A DNA stretch of 5,431 nt from Methanobacterium sp. GTDB lineage: Archaea; Methanobacteriota; Methanobacteria; Methanobacteriales; Methanobacteriaceae. The translations under genes and the position numbers were made by a program. This document shows positions 1 through 4,342 of this stretch, one piece after another. The stretch is from assembly GCA_003158115.1 (NCBI GenBank), contig PMGM01000081.1, forward strand, positions 1-5,431, in the 5' to 3' direction. The notes under the pieces are model-generated. The model made no database searches, was not told the origin of the DNA, and saw nothing but the letters and a program-made list of their open reading frames with translations. Position 1 is the first letter of the stretch; each line of letters opens with the position of its first letter.

Positions 1-116
1 TTTTAGAAGAACTTGGCGAAGATATATCTCGACAAGCATTGTTACTTGCTAAACACGCTAAAAGAACAACTGTTAAAGCAGTAGATATTGAATTAGCTGT
101 TAAAGAAGTAATATAA
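1..116 (+). CDS. Archaeal histone, C-terminal part (cut by window edge)
   Basis: The frame starting at base 3 gives 37 residues ending in a TAA at 114-116. They begin LEELGEDISRQALLLAKHAK and continue RTTVKAVDIELAVKEVI. This is the second half of an HMf-type histone fold: the end of the long central helix, the second loop with its basic RTTV turn, and the last helix KAVDIELAVK. Whole proteins of this family have about 65-70 residues, so roughly 30 N-terminal residues lie outside the window. Such histones form dimers and longer polymers that wrap DNA into chromatin-like fibres and lack tails. The frame has no defects and stops just before a T-tract, so the gene is probably intact and ends its own transcript. 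The family is clear; which paralogue this is cannot be told from half a protein. Confidence 0.93.
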   Translation, partial: LEELGEDISRQALLLAKHAKRTTVKAVDIELAVKEVI

Positions 117-142
117 ATAATATCTTTTAATAATTTTATTCC

Positions 143-161
143 TTTTTTTATATTTTTTTTT
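143..161 (+). terminator. T-tract terminator of the histone gene
   Basis: Two runs of 7 and 9 T (143-149 and 153-161) lie 26 bases after the histone stop codon, with no strong hairpin before them. Archaeal RNA polymerase commonly stops at plain T-runs in the coding strand. The next gene has its own promoter downstream. Confidence 0.7.
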
Positions 162-197
162 AATTAAATTCTGGTTTTAGTGAATTGAATAAAAAAC

Positions 198-205
198 TTT
201 ATATA
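198..205 (+). promoter_or_regulatory. TATA box of the chagasin-like gene
   Basis: TTTATATA follows an A-rich stretch (AAAAAAC) that fits an archaeal TFB-recognition element. Transcription would start about 25 bases further on, near 228-231, giving a leader of roughly 27-30 bases that contains the ribosome binding site. The box match is seen; the start site is inferred from the usual spacing. Confidence 0.6.
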
Positions 206-244
206 GTATAACTTTTACATTATAATTGTAGAAGAAACATAATC

Positions 245-251
245 GGAGGTG
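245..251 (+). promoter_or_regulatory. Ribosome binding site that decides the chagasin start
   Basis: GGAGGTG is a strong match to the anti-SD end of archaeal 16S rRNA. Its last three bases are themselves a GTG (249-251) in frame with the gene. A ribosome bound here cannot start on that GTG, so the next in-frame GTG at 258, eight bases after GGAGG, is the real start. Confidence 0.8.
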
Positions 252-257
252 AAAATT

Positions 258-596
258 GTGAAAACTAAACTCGCAGGAATATTTACTGCATTTATTTGCT
301 TAGCAATGGTTACAGGAGCTTTCGCAGCAACACCAAACAATGGTATGATTTTACATACTACAAAAACAATTAAATTAGAATCTAATCCTTCAACAGGATA
401 TCATTGGGTTGCAAAATACAATAAATCACAAGTAAAGCTTGTTAAAGAATCATTCAAAGCATATAACTCGAAATTAGTAGGTAGTCCTGGTATTAACACA
501 TTCGTATTTAACGGAGTTAAAGGATCAAAAATCATCCTTAAATATATAAGATCTGGTGACGCTAAACCACTTAAAACAGTTACCTATACATTATAA
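258..596 (+). CDS. Secreted chagasin-family (I42) cysteine-protease inhibitor
   Basis: The 112-residue product starts with a signal peptide: basic start MKTKLAG, hydrophobic core to about residue 20, likely cleavage after AFA at 21-23. The mature part of about 89 residues is one chagasin domain with its three binding loops in order. NPSTGYHW at 43-50 is the NPTTGY-W signature. GSPGINTFVF at 75-84 is the glycine-rich loop and following strand. YIRSGDAKP at 96-104 sits where the family has RPW. Chagasins plug the active site of papain-like cysteine peptidases using these loops. Here the usual Trp after the Arg is absent (RSG), so affinity or target may differ. The GTG at 258 is chosen because a GTG nine bases upstream lies inside the SD site. 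The gene appears to be transcribed alone. Its natural target is unknown; a secreted cysteine-peptidase-like protein is encoded 2.6 kb downstream. Confidence 0.88.
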   Translation: MKTKLAGIFTAFICLAMVTGAFAATPNNGMILHTTKTIKLESNPSTGYHWVAKYNKSQVKLVKESFKAYNSKLVGSPGINTFVFNGVKGSKIILKYIRSGDAKPLKTVTYTL

Positions 597-632
597 ATCA
601 ACTTCATAAAAAAGACACAACTTTCCCAAACC

Positions 633-646
633 TTTTTTATAATTTT
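633..646 (+). terminator. T-tract terminator of the chagasin-like gene
   Basis: A run of six T (633-638) and then four T (643-646) begin 37 bases after the stop codon, followed by a C-rich patch (CGCCCCCC). This is a plausible archaeal T-tract stop, weaker than the one behind the histone gene. Confidence 0.45.
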
Positions 647-742
647 ACTCGCCCCCCAAACCATGAGTTAAAAATTAATTTATTTTGGGATTGTTGAATT
701 CTTTTTATGATATCTTTTTTTAAGATTCTCTTTTTAAAATAA

Positions 743-841
743 TTAACATTCAATTAGAACTGAATCGATCAAGGTTTTATTGATATCTAAACTATATTTT
801 TCATAATAATAATCTCACAGAATTTCACGTATCGTGTTAAC
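743..841 (-). pseudogene. Possible short gene remnant, family unknown
   Basis: Read on the minus strand from 841, the frame gives VNTIREIL, one TGA stop, then DYYYEKYSLDINKTLIDSV and LIEC before a TAA at 745-743. The residue mix looks more like protein than translated AT-rich spacer, but there is no start signal and no family I recognise. It may be the last scrap of a decayed gene, or chance. Confidence 0.2.
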
Positions 842-1007
842 CAGTCAACTACTTTTAAGGTCAATATACAATATTCATACTTTTAAATCAACATCTAAAT
901 ATTCTATGCTTAATTTAAATTCTATCTAATTTATCAAAAAAATATAAATTATATATAAACTAATCATTACTATCAAGATATGGTTTATGATGTTAATTTA
1001 ACAAAAT

Positions 1008-1124
1008 AAATGGGTGATTTAAAATAGAGAAAAATCTATATAATGTTTGTAGTTTGAATAAACACCTATAGAGACCAGGATAACACTAAACAATAACATA
1101 TTTGTCTAGGTACGATCACCATTT
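1008..1124 (+). ncRNA. Candidate structured RNA or folded DNA element
   Basis: Two nested inverted repeats are visible. The outer one pairs AAATGG and TGAT (1008-1018, one G bulged) with ATCACCATTT (1115-1124), ten base pairs. Inside it, TCTATA (1035-1040) pairs with TATAGA (1067-1072). That stem continues across a small internal loop as TGTTT (1044-1048) with AAACA (1060-1064), closing a nine-base loop. The right half is GC-richer than its surroundings, and a TATA-like box lies at 949-959, which would start transcription near 985. Strand is assigned from that box only. No known RNA family was recognised, and hairpins of this size can occur by chance in AT-rich DNA. Confidence 0.25.
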
Positions 1125-1221
1125 TGAAAATAATTGAAAGTTAATAGTTGAAAACAATTAAATTTTACATTATATGAAAAAATTTTAACTATTTTCATCA
1201 TTAAAACTAAGAAATAAAGTA

Positions 1222-1229
1222 TTTATATC
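1222..1229 (+). promoter_or_regulatory. TATA box of the 70-residue gene
   Basis: TTTATATC follows GAAATAAAGTA, a purine-rich stretch fitting a TFB-recognition element. It predicts transcription from about 1250, giving a leader of roughly 55 bases before the ATG at 1306. Confidence 0.5.
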
Positions 1230-1305
1230 TTTTTTCGAGATTAATATAATCAAATGAATGATATTAATAGCATTAAGGATATTCTGAATTTAAAAGGTGT
1301 TTGAT

Positions 1306-1518
1306 ATGACTTTTGCAACAAAATTAGAACTAATAAAACGAAATGGTAATGAAATTTTTGAGAAGGGTTTAAATGGCGTCCGATCCATTGAAATAATTTA
1401 TGAAAAGGATAAAGTTATTATAGAATTTGATAACAGTTCCGAATGGGATTATAGGATTATATCAGTTCATAGTTTAGATTCATACCAATTTTCGGAAGAA
1501 GAATCAGAAAGTAATTAA
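1306..1518 (+). CDS. Hypothetical small acidic protein (70 residues)
   Basis: I do not recognise this family. The product has 70 residues, no signal peptide and no membrane segment, so it is probably cytoplasmic. An N-terminal stretch with helix character (TFATKLELIKRNGNEIFEKG) leads into what looks like a beta hairpin (SIEIIYEKDKVIIEFDN, residues 27-43). The end is a disordered acidic-serine tail, SEEESESN. Fifteen of the 70 residues are Asp or Glu. Start choice: AAAGGTG at 1293-1299 is an SD site and the ATG at 1306 sits eight bases after its AAGG. An in-frame GTG at 1297 lies inside that SD site and is rejected, as in the chagasin gene. A TATA-like box and a downstream T-tract suggest a single-gene transcript. 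That a start, SD and promoter all line up argues it is real, although it is short. Confidence 0.6.
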   Translation: MTFATKLELIKRNGNEIFEKGLNGVRSIEIIYEKDKVIIEFDNSSEWDYRIISVHSLDSYQFSEEESESN

Positions 1519-1602
1519 ATTTGTTTATATAACTCCAATTCTTATTTGAATGAGTTTAATACTATAATTTATTCTTTAACAACTGAGAAAATAATTTAAA
1601 AA

Positions 1603-1609
1603 TTTTTTT
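1603..1609 (+). terminator. T-tract terminator after the 70-residue gene
   Basis: A run of seven T lies 85 bases after the stop codon, preceded by an A-rich stretch (TTTAAAAA) that could form a weak A-T stem with it. A longer run of nine T at 1691-1699 would be a second chance to stop. Confidence 0.4.
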
Positions 1610-1652
1610 AGGTTACAAGTTAATATTTTAATTTATAGTATTGTTTTAGAAA

Positions 1653-1661
1653 TTTTATAAT
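1653..1661 (+). promoter_or_regulatory. Possible TATA box of the 104-residue gene
   Basis: TTTTATAAT matches an archaeal TATA box and would start transcription near 1683-1688, about 90 bases before the chosen ATG. The surrounding DNA is so AT-rich that other matches exist nearby, so this is a tentative pick. Confidence 0.3.
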
Positions 1662-1776
1662 AATATTAATTTATTTGTTATTTTGGATCCTTTTTTTTTG
1701 GAAACATTTAACCTATTCAACACATAGATGATCTGTTGTAATTGTGAAATTTATTGAAATAATTGTGAGAGGTAAT

Positions 1777-2091
1777 ATGTTAGAATTTGATGAAGATATT
1801 TCAACTACAAGGACTACATCCGATGATCAGTGTATATTCCTAGACCGTAAATCTATATTACATTATAAAGATGAAAATTTTAATGGGAAGACATATGATT
1901 CATTAGAAAGCAAAATTAAAAAACATTATGAAGACCGTGAGGATATTGAAGTAGAATTTAAATCTTTTAATAATTATAAAAAGATTGAAGTAATAATTAC
2001 CATAAATTTTAGAAAAGAAGATGAGTATTATCATTTAACAGAAGATTTTAAGAAAGATTTTAAAGAATTATATGGAAAATACAAAGATTAA
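1777..2091 (+). CDS. Hypothetical charged protein (104 residues)
   Basis: I do not recognise this family. The chosen product has 104 residues, 26 of them Asp or Glu and 19 Lys or Arg, with no signal peptide or membrane segment, so a soluble cytoplasmic protein is expected. After a polar N-terminus comes a helix-like segment (YDSLESKIKKHYED), then two likely strands (IEVEFKSFNNYKKIEVIITINF), then a charged C-terminal helix (LTEDFKKDFKELYGKYKD). The start is uncertain. The ATG at 1777 has GAGAGGT (1767-1773) just upstream, with a rather short gap. A GTG at 1744 would add MKFIEIIVRGN, which also looks protein-like, but its only SD-like match (GATGATC, 1727-1733) is weak and too far away. The long clean frame and the hairpin stop behind it support a real gene. 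It may belong with the neighbouring 70-residue gene, but nothing proves this. Confidence 0.65.
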   Translation: MLEFDEDISTTRTTSDDQCIFLDRKSILHYKDENFNGKTYDSLESKIKKHYEDREDIEVEFKSFNNYKKIEVIITINFRKEDEYYHLTEDFKKDFKELYGKYKD

Positions 2092-2143
2092 CCTGGAACT
2101 GGGTTTGTTACTATCTAAATTCAATTAATATACTACAATGAAT

Positions 2144-2222
2144 AACCTATTAAATCCTCAAAATTTTAATAGGTTGTATCCATTTAAATATCATATTGAT
2201 ATTAAATAGGTTATCTTTTTTT
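2144..2222 (+). terminator. Hairpin plus T-tract terminator
   Basis: AACCTATTAAA (2144-2154) and TTTAATAGGTT (2165-2175) are an 11-base perfect inverted repeat. A second imperfect one follows: ATTTAAATATCA (2182-2193) with TGATATTAAAT (2197-2207). A third copy of AATAGGTT at 2204-2213 can compete for the first left arm, and a run of seven T ends the element at 2216-2222. It most likely ends the 104-residue gene and separates it from the minus-strand remnants beyond. Confidence 0.6.
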
Positions 2223-2282
2223 AAGAAATTTACTGATATAAAACACTTGGGGAATAGACATTATTTAATCCCTTTGGGCATA

Positions 2283-2331
2283 TGATAATGAGTGAACTAC
2301 TCCTCCCTTTTGGAAGGGGTTTATTTTATCA
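2283..2331 (-). repeat. Hairpin region behind the tnpB remnant, possible element end
   Basis: TGATAA (2283-2288) and TTATCA (2326-2331) enclose a tight hairpin, CCCTT (2305-2309) with AAGGG (2314-2318) around a TTGG loop, and a smaller one, GAGT/ACTC at 2290-2302. It lies 24 bases downstream of the tnpB remnant, where IS200/IS605 elements carry the subterminal hairpin of their right end. The hairpins are seen; calling them an old element end is inference. Confidence 0.4.
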
Positions 2332-2354
2332 TTGAGTCTACTTTTATGGTTTTC

Positions 2355-2759
2355 TCAAGGAAGCTTTAATTCCTTAGTTCCTACGGTACTGACGAGATTT
2401 TGTTTATCTAGTGCAAAATCGCGTATATTAATAACAGCATTAATGTCAAGATCAAGAATACTTCCACAATCTTTTCCTTATTTGTATCTCCTATCTGATG
2501 TCAGTTAATATTGTTTTATATGATCTAACTCTAAATGATGTTTAGATTTTAATTTTATGAAATTTCCAAGAGGTTCTATCTAAAAAATTTCAGATTTTCT
2601 TATTTCATTGCATATTTTTTCAATATACCTCTTGTTTGTACCATTTTCTATGTTGAGAACAACATGCACCTGTCTATTATGCTGGGGATAAAATAGTTTA
2701 TTGTAGTATTTGCAGTGTTTGGAGCCTAAATTTAATAGGGCTGTCATATCTTCTATCAA
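2355..2759 (-). pseudogene. TnpB (IS200/IS605 OrfB) remnant with three internal stops
   Basis: One minus-strand frame runs from a TTG at 2759 to a TGA at 2357-2355, broken by stops at 2580-2582 (TAG), 2505-2507 (TAA) and 2478-2480 (TAA). The last part is the C-terminus of TnpB, the RNA-guided RuvC-like nuclease carried by IS200/IS605 elements. It has a zinc-knuckle half (GKDCGSI), then LDLDINAVINIRDFALDKQN, which holds the third RuvC acidic motif (family D-N-A-x-x-N-I), then a GTKELKLP tail. The preceding IEPLGNFIKLKSKHHLELDH resembles the family's segment before the zinc finger. The first CxxC pair is missing, as if about 15 residues were deleted. The first 59 residues (2759-2583) I cannot place with certainty. 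With the catalytic N-terminal two thirds lost and three stops, it cannot make an active protein. Confidence 0.75.
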
Positions 2760-2832
2760 TTAAAGCCTCCGATAAAACTTAAATTTCAACTAAAATAAAA
2801 AGAATAAATTAATCAAAGTTTTTAAAACCCCT

Positions 2833-3001
2833 TTATTCTAACAATACTTTTCTCCTAATCTTTGTAGTGATATCGGTTGCATAATGTTCATCATTCCCTT
2901 TACAACGATATTCTTTTCTAGATTTAGGCCCAAATGGTTTCTATGGATCCTCCATATTTAGGGCAGAATACTCCTGCTGATTCTATTTCTATTTTAGTCA
3001 T
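2833..3001 (-). pseudogene. Zinc-ribbon gene remnant, copy 1
   Basis: From an ATG at 3001 the minus-strand frame reads MTKIEIESAGVFCPKYGGSI and soon hits a stop at 2926-2924. A one-base frame change near 2940 restores KPFGPKSRKEYRCKGNDEHY, ATDITTKIRRKVLLE and a TAA at 2835-2833. The layout CPxC, about 15 residues, YRC is a zinc ribbon like those at the start of several transposases. Two of the four expected cysteines are gone (CPKY, CKGN). A second copy of the same frame lies at 3701-3882. The frameshift and lost cysteines mark it as dead. The parent family is not identified; a transposase N-terminus is a reasonable guess. Confidence 0.6.
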
Positions 3002-3150
3002 TAGATATCATCCATACAACTACAAAGTAAAATATTTCTTTTAGTAACAGATTTACTCCAAATTTCATTACATAAATTGGAATTATAAAATGGAAATTAT
3101 TAATTAAGTAATACTTTTTTGTGATGTATTTCACTAAAAAAATTTAAAAC

Positions 3151-3157
3151 TATAAAT
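3151..3157 (+). promoter_or_regulatory. Possible TATA box of the secreted protease-like gene
   Basis: TATAAAT, preceded by AAATTTAAAAC, fits an archaeal TATA box and would start transcription near 3178-3182, right at the 10-base repeats in the leader. A second match, ATTATAAAG at 3169-3177, would put the start inside the SD region and is less likely. Confidence 0.4.
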
Positions 3158-3179
3158 GTTTGTGATTAATTATAAAGTA

Positions 3180-3209
3180 ATAGGATGAAATAGGGTGAAA
3201 TAGGAAAAT
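3180..3209 (+). repeat. Three tandem 10-base repeats carrying SD motifs
   Basis: ATAGGATGAA, ATAGGGTGAA and ATAGGAAAAT follow each other without gaps and end three bases before the ATG at 3213. The middle unit contains AGGGTGA, the best SD match, but 15 bases from the start codon; the third unit's AGG is closer. The array could present the ribosome with several weak binding sites or arise from slippage. Confidence 0.65.
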
Positions 3210-3212
3210 GTT

Positions 3213-3683
3213 ATGAAACATCTGAAGAAAAAAAGATATTTAACAATTTTATTTTTAATAATATTCTTAGGAATCTTTGAGATTAATTTATGTCTTTCTT
3301 TAGATGAGGTTACAGTTACAGCTGCATCAATAAATAATAATGTAAATTCAAGTACGTTAATTCCTAATGAAACTTCAGTAAATGCAAAATTCCAAGAAAT
3401 TAGGAATATTCCCTATAATGAACAATCAATGAACTGTACAACTAAATCAGATTTATTTGCAAGTTATCTTGAAGAAAGTGGTGCAAAAAATATTTCTATT
3501 ATGATTGTTGTTTACAATTCTGGTAAATACTCCCACGAATTTGTTGATTGGAATGGACATATTTATGATGCTTGCAATAGTAATGAATTGAGTTATCAAG
3601 TATCCAAAGAAGCATATCTAAAACAATTACAAAAGATCGGCTTTACGGGGATATGTATTGAATCTCCTTATGTGGGTCCATGA
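3213..3683 (+). CDS. Secreted transglutaminase-like (Cys-His-Asp) protein
   Basis: The 156-residue product opens with a strong export signal: basic MKHLKKKRY, a hydrophobic core from about 10 to 29, and a possible cleavage near TAA at 36-38. After a low-complexity Asn/Ser linker comes a compact transglutaminase-like core. Cys75 starts a helix (NCTTKSDLFASYLEESGAK), His108 sits on a strand (YSHEFVDWNG), and Asp119 follows in HIYDAC. This is the expected order and spacing of the Cys-His-Asp triad in the papain-like transglutaminase fold, which includes cysteine peptidases and pseudomurein endoisopeptidases. No wall-binding repeats are present, and the core of about 95 residues is minimal. The role may be peptidase, cross-linker or wall enzyme; the sequence cannot decide. 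The gene is intact, on the opposite strand to the decayed mobile-element pieces on both sides. The start is the ATG after three short SD-bearing repeats; an ATG at 3208 is out of frame. Confidence 0.72.
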   Translation: MKHLKKKRYLTILFLIIFLGIFEINLCLSLDEVTVTAASINNNVNSSTLIPNETSVNAKFQEIRNIPYNEQSMNCTTKSDLFASYLEESGAKNISIMIVVYNSGKYSHEFVDWNGHIYDACNSNELSYQVSKEAYLKQLQKIGFTGICIESPYVGP

Positions 3684-3700
3684 ACAATCACTTTTATAAT

Positions 3701-3882
3701 TTAACACTTATATTTTAATAATGTTATACGAAATGTCTTAATTTGCTCATTTAAGGCATAATGTTCAGGATCATCCAATCATTTATACTGTTTTAAATTT
3801 TTTCTTTGTTTTCCAAAGGTTTCATCTTGGATCCACATTGTGGACAAAATACTCCTTCAGATTCAAGTTCTATTTTGGACAT
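3701..3882 (-). pseudogene. Zinc-ribbon gene remnant, copy 2
   Basis: From an ATG at 3882 the frame reads MSKIELESEGVFCPQCGSKM, KPLENKEKI and stops at 3795-3793. A shift inside an A-run opens NLKQYK, then a TGA where copy 1 has a Cys codon, then LDDPEHYALNEQIKTFRITL and LKYKC to a TAA at 3703-3701. The first zinc knuckle (CPQC) is intact; the second is destroyed by the TGA. Over the first 17 codons, 40 of 51 bases match copy 1 at 2833-3001, and four of the differences are silent. The two copies therefore diverged as working genes before decaying. An SD-like AAAGGTG lies before the ATG, and the frame is open back to another ATG at 3915. The parent family is not identified. Confidence 0.6.
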
Positions 3883-3892
3883 CCATTCACCT

Positions 3893-4239
3893 TTAGATTT
3901 TTGAATAAATTCCATAACCATTCATTGAATATAACGTTCTTATTGTTATCAGGGTTACTGTAATATTTTTGTTAATGTAATCTTCAATATATTGTTTAAA
4001 ACCGAGTAAATGTTTTTTAATAGATCTGCTTCGCATTCCTATTCTTTGATCTTCTTCTTTCTCAGTTCATCAATTAGTTCTGTTAGTGTCTTCTTGAGAT
4101 ATTTGAAATAGAGTATGAGATGGTTATGGTATCTTTCGGTGGTTGTTGGTTTTAAGCCACGATTTTGTATAAATGATTTAAATAGTAGATCATCATATAT
4201 GTTCATGTTTGGCAAATTTGGATTTTCAGGATTATAATA
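3893..4239 (-). pseudogene. Tyrosine recombinase (integrase) N-terminal remnant
   Basis: The minus-strand frame from 4239 reads YYNPENPNLPNMNIYDDLLF, KSFIQNRGLKPTTTERYHNH, LILYFKYLKKTLTELIDELR and ends at a TAG (4041-4039). A frame change near 4053 continues it as EEDQRIGMRSRSIKKHLLGF, KQYIEDYINKNITVTLITIR, TLYSMNGYGIYSKI to a TAA at 3895-3893. This is the SAM-like, core-DNA-binding N-terminal domain of an archaeal XerC/D-like recombinase: GLKPTTTERYHNHL is the typical helix turn and ITVTLITIRTLYS the last helix. The catalytic domain with its R-H-R-Y residues is absent, and no start codon is found upstream of 4239. The piece stops 11 bases before zinc-ribbon copy 2, which suggests a join between unrelated fragments. 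It is dead as an enzyme. Confidence 0.68.
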
Positions 4240-4256
4240 TTATGACCTTGATATAG

Positions 4257-4286
4257 AAACCTAACCTTTTTTTTGGATAGGTTTTT
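4257..4286 (+). terminator. Hairpin in the purA upstream region
   Basis: AAACCTAACC (4257-4266) pairs with GGATAGGTTT (4275-4284) with one mismatch around a loop of eight T; five T run from 4282 to 4286. It may be an old terminator or part of the purA control region. The left arm can also pair perfectly with AGGTTAGG at 4311-4318. Confidence 0.4.
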
Positions 4287-4301
4287 ATTGCATAGTTCAC
4301 A

Positions 4302-4309
4302 ATATAAAA
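4302..4309 (+). promoter_or_regulatory. TATA box of purA
   Basis: ATATAAAA is a clean archaeal TATA box. The normal spacing would start transcription near 4330-4334, which falls on the SD site, so the leader would be very short. A further TATA-like match (ATTATAATAT, 4231-4240) could give a longer leader that contains the hairpin at 4257-4286. Confidence 0.5.
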
Positions 4310-4342
4310 GAGGTTAGGAATTAGCTTTAAGGAGAAGTTCAG

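Larger units (their letters stand above)
647..1221. other. Long stretch without an intact gene
   Basis: I see no complete coding frame with a start and SD site here. It contains scattered T- and A-runs, a short broken minus-strand frame at 743-841 and a possible folded element at 1008-1124, preceded by a TATA-like box (TTATATATAAA at 949-959). The base composition is mostly that of ordinary AT-rich spacer. Positions 1062-1120 are visibly richer in G and C than their surroundings. Confidence 0.6.

Noticed and set aside
249..257. In-frame GTG at 249 as start of the chagasin gene, adding three residues
   Set aside because: It is part of the GGAGGTG ribosome binding site; the GTG at 258 has correct spacing and gives a normal signal peptide.
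597..1300. CRISPR array, tRNA or C/D box RNA in the long gap
   Set aside because: No regularly spaced repeats, no cloverleaf arms, and a TGATG match near 988 without a partner CTGA box.
1254..1304. A 16-codon upstream frame starting ATGAATGAT before the 70-residue gene
   Set aside because: No SD site precedes it and its sequence is not distinctive; chance is enough.
1297..1305. In-frame GTG at 1297 as start of the 70-residue gene
   Set aside because: It overlaps the AAAGGTG SD site; the ATG at 1306 is correctly spaced from it.
2580..2582. TAG in the tnpB frame read as pyrrolysine
   Set aside because: Two TAA stops follow in the same frame and part of the zinc finger is missing, so decay explains it; the lineage suggested here is not known to use pyrrolysine.
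3121..3134. GTGA...TCAC inverted repeat upstream of the secreted protein gene as an operator
   Set aside because: Only four pairs with no second copy nearby; too weak in AT-rich DNA.
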